64,000 nt of DNA from contig JAOUOP010000047.1 of assembly GCA_029880325.1 (NCBI GenBank), positions 1 to 64,000 on the forward strand, written 5' to 3'. This document shows positions 58,938 to 64,000 of the stretch, one piece after another (positions within the stretch are counted from its first letter, which is position 1; every line of letters begins with the position of its first letter). Below the pieces are notes generated by a model. It was not told the DNA's origin. It saw only the letters and a program-made list of their open reading frames with translations, and did no database searches. The translations under genes were made by a program, and so were the position numbers. Source of the stretch: Myxococcales bacterium (GTDB lineage: Bacteria; Myxococcota_A; Polyangia; Polyangiales; JAFGIB01).

Positions 58938-59741
58938 CTACGCGGCCTGCATCAGCGGCGGCGGGTAGGTGCCCTCGGGGAACTTCGCATCGCGTTGGCC
59001 GCCTCGGAAGCGCTTCGAGCAGTCGTGATGCCCCTGCGAGATGGCCATCAGGCCGGCGAGGTACTCGGCTTTGTGCTCGGGTTGGCAAAAGACGTAGGGT
59101 CGCTTGCTGAAGGACGGGTTCTTGGGACGTGCCTCGAAGGACGTCTGCACCACCTTCTCGACACCCATGGGCGCCGCAGACCGCTGGTTGCCCTTGGCGC
59201 TCTGCTTGGCCCGTTGATGCTCGAGCCAGCGCTCGAGCGATGCCGGGCACAGCTCCCGGTCCATGCCCTCGCAGGCCGGCACCGGCGAGAGCTTCAGCGT
59301 CACCTTCTCGAAGAACGGCGCGAGCTTCTCCGGACGCTTCTTCCTGTGCCACTTGGTGCGGTTGAGCCACTCGAACTCCGGCCCGTCGCTGTCGCCCAGG
59401 CCAAAGGCCAGGTTCAGCCCCGGCCACTGCTCCGGCTCGCTGACCAGGTTGGCCTTGCAGGGATTGTCGACGTTGTAGGCCATGCGCTCGGCCACGGAGG
59501 GATCATCGGTGATGGGCACGGCATCGTAGCGGCGGGCCCACAGCGTTCCGCGTTTGCCCGTCAAGAGGTTCAAGTTCTCCGTGATGCGGGCCTTGAAGTA
59601 GCCCATGAAGGCCGCGAGGTTTTTCTTCGTGGTCCGCACGATCAGGTGCAGGTGGTTGCTCATGACGACCAGGGCGTAGACCTTCACCTCGCAGTGCTTC
59701 TGGGCCCGCGCCAGGGCGCTGCCGACCAACCCCCGGGCCAT
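58938..59741 (-). CDS. REP-associated (RAYT-like) Y1 transposase, 5' end probably lost
   Basis: A 267-residue protein of the Y1/HUH transposase superfamily. The HUH motif is in VYALVVMSNHLHLIVRT. The family continues AAFMGYFKARITENLNLLTGKRGTLWARRYDAVPI and ends with a C-terminal extension RFRGGQRDAKFPEGTYPPPL, common to deltaproteobacterial members. In full-length relatives about 35 more residues precede the HUH strand. Here the codons before ATG 59741 read PLQPKLTLEDARR but have no start codon and meet an in-frame TAG inside the GTAG-headed repeat at 59795. It is either truncated or uses the internal ATG. Such proteins mobilise REP sequences. Confidence 0.8.
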   Translation of the reverse strand: MARGLVGSALARAQKHCEVKVYALVVMSNHLHLIVRTTKKNLAAFMGYFKARITENLNLLTGKRGTLWARRYDAVPITDDPSVAERMAYNVDNPCKANLVSEPEQWPGLNLAFGLGDSDGPEFEWLNRTKWHRKKRPEKLAPFFEKVTLKLSPVPACEGMDRELCPASLERWLEHQRAKQSAKGNQRSAAPMGVEKVVQTSFEARPKNPSFSKRPYVFCQPEHKAEYLAGLMAISQGHHDCSKRFRGGQRDAKFPEGTYPPPLMQAA

Positions 59742-59794
59742 ACGCCGCGCATCCTCGAGCGTCAGCTTCGGCTGAAGCGGCCCGCTGCCGTGCT

Positions 59795-59876
59795 GTAGGG
59801 CGGCGGGATCGTGGGGGTTAGGGGCCTAAGCGGTGTAGGCAGCGTGGCATGCGGTGCCGATATGGCTGAAACTGGG
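59795..59876 (+). repeat. GTAG-headed repeat, copy B
   Basis: It matches copy A at 57437: GTAGGGCGGCGGGATCG at the start and GTGCCGATATGGCTGAAACT plus GGG at the end, with identical 59-base spacing. The 20-mer GCCGTGCTGTAGGGCGGCGG at 59787-59806 recurs as its reverse complement at 60968-60987. Copy B lies at the 5' end of the RAYT gene. Confidence 0.6.
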
Positions 59877-59955
59877 GATGCCTAAAGATTCCTACGGTCT
59901 GGCATCCGGTGCTGACATGGCTCAACCTGGGGATGCCTAAAGATTCCTACGGTCT
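59846..59955. repeat. Two tandem 55-bp units
   Basis: Unit 1 is 59846-59900 and unit 2 is 59901-59955. They differ at about five positions, all in the first half (for example GGCATGCGG against GGCATCCGG); the second half GGGGATGCCTAAAGATTCC and onward is identical. The first unit contains the end of copy B. The gap from 59956 to 60215 holds nothing else recognisable. Confidence 0.75.
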
Positions 59956-60215
59956 GCGGCGATCGGCGCGGCTGGGAAGTATCCATCCCTCAGCACTCTT
60001 GCTCCGCAGCGCCCCAGCGGCGCGCCGGACTGCCCCCATTGCGAGGAAGTGCACAGCAGCCCCGCGAGAGGATGCCCGCTTTGTTGGTACTTGGGCTGGC
60101 TTCCACCGGAGGCTCCGAAGTGGCTGCATTCGTCATCTGGCCCGCGGCAGGCCAAAGGTGGCGTCAGTTCTGACCGTCGGACGCCTTGGTGGCGGAAGCT
60201 CTTCGGCGGTGGGCC

Positions 60216-60683
60216 ATGACGCGCGGCCGGCATGATCCCGCCGTCGGATTTGTCGAGCTTGTTCGTGAGTTCTGCGAGTTCATCGAGACGGCGGCGCAGG
60301 TCGCTGCGAGAGGGCGGATTCTCCGCGCCCGTATCTATGTCGCGGAGCTAGTGCATGCGGCCTGCCAGCTGCCGTCGGGCGACGCGGACGGGCCCGACGT
60401 CGACCAGGAGATCTCGACGCCGACGAACTCGCCGGGCTTCGGCGACCTCGACGTCTATCACGAGGTCTTCGACCCCTACGTGGACGAATCGCCGGTCTGC
60501 GGCTCGCTCTCGGACGACCTGCTGGACATCTACCGTGATCTCAAACGCGGTCTCGTAGCCTATGACGCCGGGCAGCTCGGGACGGCGGTCTGGGAGTGGA
60601 GATTCCACTTCGATCACCACTGGGGCGATCACGCCGTCGACGCGCTGCGAGCGCTGCGACGGGCGTGCGTGCGTTCGTCGTAG
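60216..60683 (+). CDS. DUF5063 family protein
   Basis: A 155-residue protein. AVGFVELVREFCEFIETAAQ, YHEVFDPYVDESPVCGSLSDDLLDIYRDLKRGL and AVWEWRFHFDHHWGDHAVDALRALRRAC are the conserved parts of DUF5063, a family of unknown function. ATG 60216 is taken as start because the longer frame is not family-like. It looks intact and lies between the mobile region and the subtilase. Confidence 0.85.
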   Translation: MTRGRHDPAVGFVELVREFCEFIETAAQVAARGRILRARIYVAELVHAACQLPSGDADGPDVDQEISTPTNSPGFGDLDVYHEVFDPYVDESPVCGSLSDDLLDIYRDLKRGLVAYDAGQLGTAVWEWRFHFDHHWGDHAVDALRALRRACVRSS

Positions 60684-61019
60684 TCGCGGTCATCCAGCTC
60701 GCATCGGCGCGCCCTGGTTCGGTGGGTACCAGGTGAGCGAGTCGCCGCCGGGCACCAAATAACCAACCCACCGTTCCTCGGGGATACCCCGTTCGAGCAG
60801 GTCGTCCGTGCCGTGGCGATAGGAAGCATTAGATATAGTGCAATCCGGCTAGTCTCCAGACCAGGGACCGTGGCAGGCAAGAGTTGACATAAAACCACAA
60901 CTGCGAAGTACGACAGCAATGAGTTAATCCGCCACCGTCACCCGCCGTCCGACCCGGGCCTGCAATGCCGCCGCCCTACAGCACGGCGGGAGTTCGAGCA
61001 CCTTCATGAATAATCCGGG
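60684..61019. repeat. Gene-free stretch with inverted copy of the GTAGGGCGGCGG repeat
   Basis: No gene is supported in these 336 bases. CCGCCGCCCTACAGCACGGC at 60968-60987 is the exact reverse complement of 59787-59806, so this family of repeats also occurs in the opposite orientation. The stretch 60820-60920 is AT-richer than the region to its left. Confidence 0.5.
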
Positions 61020-63182
61020 CTAGGGCATGTCGTGATTGATCCGGGAGTTCGTGTAGAAGTAGTCGGCCGTGTACAGCGTAAAGGACGACGTCGCATGCTC
61101 GATTGTGGCGCGTAGGAACAGGCAGCGACCATGGAACAGGGACGCCATTTCACTCGAGCGCATCCTCATACGGGCCTTGAGCGGGTGCCGGGTGGCATTC
61201 TTTATGATTTCCTCCCCACCGCCCGCTGGGCAACGATCGACGAGCTCGAACTTGATGTCTGGAGATCCGTCGTAGGTATTCACATCCCAAAGCGCGGCGA
61301 ACTTCCAGCCTTTTACTGCTGAAGATTCGGCGCCTGTGCCGCCGACCGGCCACTGAATTACCTGTCCTGCGCTAACAACCCTTCTTTGCTGACCCCACGC
61401 TCCACCGCTACCAAGTTCGGTGTCGAGGTCGACGAAACGGAGGTGACCGAAACCGCTATGGTCGCTCACAGTCGAGGAGTACCCGATTCCACCCCCACTG
61501 GTGCTCGACGAGCCATCCCCCATGACGGAGAGCAGATTGCGAATCACGTATGGGTCAGTCTCTCTACCTCCTAGGCCTCCGCGATCGTGGAGCCAGTCTT
61601 TTACGATGGCAGCCATGCCAGCCACCTGCGGAGCCGCAAAGCTCGTTCCGACTATTGTGGCGTCTACGGAGTAGCCGTCTGTTCCGGCATCAGCCATAAG
61701 TTTGGGCCTTCCGGTCACGATCAGATCCACCATGCGGGTACTCACGGCCCGTCCGCCGGCCAACGTCTTGGAGACAGTCCCACGGCCAGAGCCGCTCCAG
61801 AGGGAAACTGTGTCCATGGACGCCAGTTCCGTGACGTTGTTTGTGGCGCCTACCGTGAGCGTGTCGGGAAATGCTCCGAAGCTGCTAACACTGCAACTGC
61901 CGTCACGCTTGACGGCGTCGTTGCCGGCGGTAACCACTGTCAATACGCCCGCATCTTCTGCCGCTTGGACCGCCCCCCTCACTCCGTCGATGGAGCCGTT
62001 GTTGCACCAGTCATCAGTGGGCTGCAGTGATATGTTGATAATGTCAACACCGTTGACGAGGGTTGCCTTCTCGACGGCATCCACCACATCCGCTGTGCCG
62101 TCGATGCTGTAGTAATGCGCGACCGCTTCCTTGGCGATTCCGCTTCGACGCTGACGTTCCTGCGTATCGCCTATGGCGGGATCTTGCCCCTGTTCAATAC
62201 TGCCCAACAGAATTGATGTAACCCATGTGCCGTGTGTCGCCTTCGTAGTCGTAGCTGACCCATCACACTCGCGCCAAAGATACTCCCACTCGCAGCGGTC
62301 GGTTTCAGTGATGCGACTCGGCTGGCCCGGCGCATCCAGCCAACTGACGTGGGAGGTATTCAAGCTGTTGTTCGACTCTACTATGCCGAACTTGACCTCG
62401 GTACCGCTCGAACGGCGAGTTGTGCCTTGTTGTCCGGTTCTGCCCGCAACTCCGGCGGCAGGCCATCCAAGCGCCAGGCGACGTTGCGCACCGTCCGCGT
62501 CAGGTTTGGTCTCTCCAACCAACTCGACGCCAACGACGGGGGCGACCCCGACGATCCCTGGAAGTTTCGCGGCGGGTACGCGGGCGGTCAGGTTGTTGGA
62601 CAAGATTCGACCACCACCGAACGCGCCGCCGGCGCGTTCAATCGCGCCCCGGACATACTCCTGGTCAGGCCGGACCTGCGCTCGGCGCTCGTCAACGACC
62701 TCCTGGAATGCAGATTGTCTATCGGGTCCACGAAGTGGTCGCAGGCGGCCGAAGTCAAAAGGCCTTTCCTCGAGATACACGGTGACGTCAAGCAACTCCG
62801 ATCCAGCGCCAGCGTCGGTCATCGCATCCGCTACTTCGAGGGCCTGCGATGTAGCCTCATTGATCGATGTCAGGCCCGCCAACTGCGAGGTGACGTTTTC
62901 GCGTTCTGGACGCATGAGTTGACGTTGCCGCTCTACTTCTTCGGGTGGAAAGTTGGACCACGTATCGCGATACCCACTCGTGCACTGGCCATTCTCGCAG
63001 GAAAAGTACGGCTCAGGTTCCAGGAGAAATGGAGCGTCGACGGGAGGCTGCGTCTCGACCGCCTGGACGAACTCCTCTTCCGAGGGTGTTTGGAGTGCTT
63101 CTTCGTCTTGCGATTGAGCCATGAGACTCGCCGCTTCAACAACACATGCCAAGATGACGGTGCTCACAAGAATTGTTCGCAT
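61020..63182 (-). CDS. Secreted subtilisin-like serine protease (S8) with altered Asp site
   Basis: A 720-residue protein with a signal peptide (MRTILVSTVILACVVEAASLMAQ) and a propeptide-like region of about 220 residues. The catalytic His is in TKATHGTWVTSILLG, the oxyanion Asn in LTVVTAGNDA and the Ser in IVGTSFAAPQVAGMAAIV. The expected Asp motif (VAVIDTG) is replaced by VKFGIVESNNSLN, with Glu in the usual Asp position. About 170 residues follow the Ser motif. Codon use and GC are lower than in most of the window, which hints at transfer. Activity is uncertain. Confidence 0.87.
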   Translation of the reverse strand: MRTILVSTVILACVVEAASLMAQSQDEEALQTPSEEEFVQAVETQPPVDAPFLLEPEPYFSCENGQCTSGYRDTWSNFPPEEVERQRQLMRPERENVTSQLAGLTSINEATSQALEVADAMTDAGAGSELLDVTVYLEERPFDFGRLRPLRGPDRQSAFQEVVDERRAQVRPDQEYVRGAIERAGGAFGGGRILSNNLTARVPAAKLPGIVGVAPVVGVELVGETKPDADGAQRRLALGWPAAGVAGRTGQQGTTRRSSGTEVKFGIVESNNSLNTSHVSWLDAPGQPSRITETDRCEWEYLWRECDGSATTTKATHGTWVTSILLGSIEQGQDPAIGDTQERQRRSGIAKEAVAHYYSIDGTADVVDAVEKATLVNGVDIINISLQPTDDWCNNGSIDGVRGAVQAAEDAGVLTVVTAGNDAVKRDGSCSVSSFGAFPDTLTVGATNNVTELASMDTVSLWSGSGRGTVSKTLAGGRAVSTRMVDLIVTGRPKLMADAGTDGYSVDATIVGTSFAAPQVAGMAAIVKDWLHDRGGLGGRETDPYVIRNLLSVMGDGSSSTSGGGIGYSSTVSDHSGFGHLRFVDLDTELGSGGAWGQQRRVVSAGQVIQWPVGGTGAESSAVKGWKFAALWDVNTYDGSPDIKFELVDRCPAGGGEEIIKNATRHPLKARMRMRSSEMASLFHGRCLFLRATIEHATSSFTLYTADYFYTNSRINHDMP

Positions 63183-63543
63183 AGGTCCCTCCCACTGCTC
63201 GGACGATCTGCCCGATGCTCACACTTTCCAGCCAAATTTGGACGATAGAGCCACCCAACTAAAGTCGGTAGCGACGTCGATAGTCACGGTTCGAGAAACT
63301 GTCAAGAACAGTCGTTGAAACAGGCTGTCGCAAGGGTGACGCCAGCGAGCTGGCGTGCGAAACGAAAGATGGTACAGACATCTTCTTTGGGGTGTCCTTG
63401 AAAGAAGCTCGGCGGTGATTCGCACGCGTCCGAGGCGAGTCCGGGTTGAGCCGGTTCGCAGGGGCAGCTAAGATTTGAACGTGTCGCCTACCACAATTGC
63501 GGACGTGAAATCTCCCCGTCGTCGAGAGGATCAAAGCGGGCCA
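63183..63543. other. Divergent promoter region between subtilase and lipoprotein genes
   Basis: These 361 bases lie between two divergent genes and have lower GC than most of the window. No credible gene, terminator or repeat is seen. Promoters for both genes must be here, but I cannot assign them. Confidence 0.35.
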
Positions 63544-64000
63544 ATGCGTTCGGCCGTTTTTCTCATATGGGCTGCGGTCGCTTGCCTTCCGGTCATTCTT
63601 GGTGGCTGCTGGCCGCGCAGCCAACGGATCTTGACATTGTTCGAAAACGAAGGAATGCCGTGTCTCTTCACGGGGACGACCGGCTACCTCACTTCCGATG
63701 GTGGTACCTCGAGCGAAGTACGAGCGAACGAGCCATTGCAAATGCGAGTTGTTTTCGATCAATGCGAATCTTTCTGTGCGACGATCGAAAGCGCCGAATG
63801 CGAAGTCTCCGTTCAGGGGTCGGTTCTAAGCGTGACAAGTAGAGCTCGCGTTTCCATGCAGGTTGGGAAGGGCATGACGTGCCCTTCTGCGTGCCTGGAA
63901 GTTTTCGCGGAATGTTCGGTTGGGCTGCTTCCCGAAGGGACCTATGAAATCAAGCTGGGAAAACTTTCCCGGTTCGTTGAAGTGCCGGGGAACGATTCTT
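63544..64000 (+). CDS. Cys-containing lipoprotein, 3' end outside window
   Basis: The frame from ATG 63544 stays open to the window end. It begins MRSAVFLIWAAVACLPVILG then GCWPRSQ; the LGGC lipobox puts the lipid-carrying Cys at residue 22. The mature part contains Cys at intervals (MPCLFTG, FDQCESFCATIESAECEV, MTCPSACLEVFAECSV) and beta-strand-like sequence such as EGTYEIKLGKLSRFVEV, suggesting a small disulfide-bonded beta domain. At least 152 residues are present. Family unknown. Its GC is lower than the window average, like the neighbouring subtilase. Confidence 0.7.
   Translation, partial: MRSAVFLIWAAVACLPVILGGCWPRSQRILTLFENEGMPCLFTGTTGYLTSDGGTSSEVRANEPLQMRVVFDQCESFCATIESAECEVSVQGSVLSVTSRARVSMQVGKGMTCPSACLEVFAECSVGLLPEGTYEIKLGKLSRFVEVPGNDS

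Noticed and set aside
63259..63762. Minus-strand 167-codon frame overlapping the last lipoprotein gene
   Set aside because: It lacks family features, while the plus-strand frame from 63544 has a signal peptide, lipobox and regular Cys pattern.
1..64000. CRISPR array or cas genes
   Set aside because: No regularly spaced direct repeats with variable spacers were seen; the tandem repeats at 9405 and 59846 have no spacers.

Overview
The window is high-GC DNA with dense, mostly high-GC3 genes. Its contents point to a member of the Myxococcota (the former deltaproteobacterial myxobacteria). The reasons are two ECF sigma/anti-sigma pairs, a very large Ser/Thr kinase fused to an ATPase/TPR-like region, a multi-gene chemosensory operon, many Cys-rich or Gly-rich lipoproteins, a PilZ-transmembrane protein, and a broken TIGR02147-type gene. 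The assignment comes from recognised families only; no search was run.

Layout. 1-5.6 kb: the end of a papain-like protease gene, a strong hairpin with a GNAT remnant, a TenA/PqqC-like protein, a solitary FliI/SctN-type ATPase, and envelope proteins. 5.7-10.5 kb: two tandem ECF sigma/anti-sigma modules; the second runs on into a basic secreted protein and a TPR/beta-barrel protein. 10.5-16.8 kb: an outer-membrane protein, then dnaA, a roughly 1 kb AT-richer gap that is a candidate oriC, dnaN and recF; gyrB does not follow. 16.9-25.5 kb: a tightly coupled chemosensory operon (receiver, CheW, CheR-TPR, CheW, CheA-REC, CheB, an outer-membrane protein, MCP). 25.5-34.7 kb: two gene remnants, a TonB-dependent receptor, a PAS protein and the giant kinase. 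34.9-39.4 kb: a complete MacA/MacB/TolC-type exporter operon. 39.5-54.5 kb: ordinary accessory genes (DUF2889, CocE/NonD hydrolase, hybrid histidine kinase, GFA enzyme, LysR, VWA lipoprotein, Baeyer-Villiger-type monooxygenase with a divergent TetR gene and a visible operator, thioesterase, PilZ protein).

54.5-61 kb is a decayed mobile region. It holds an integrase remnant, two abutting CTAG-ended inverted-repeat elements (one nearly identical to a copy 12 kb away), several gene fragments, a nucleotidyltransferase/partner pair resembling a toxin-antitoxin system, a REP-associated (RAYT-type) Y1 transposase whose 5' end seems lost, and GTAG-headed repeats around it. 61-64 kb has visibly lower GC and carries a subtilase with an unusual active-site Asp position and the start of a lipoprotein gene that runs off the window.

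The most noteworthy items are the CTAG-ended non-autonomous elements, the RAYT with matching direct repeats that bracket it and the toxin-antitoxin-like pair, a short dispersed motif present both at 2 kb and at 57-59 kb, and the outer-membrane protein translationally coupled to cheB beside the replication genes.
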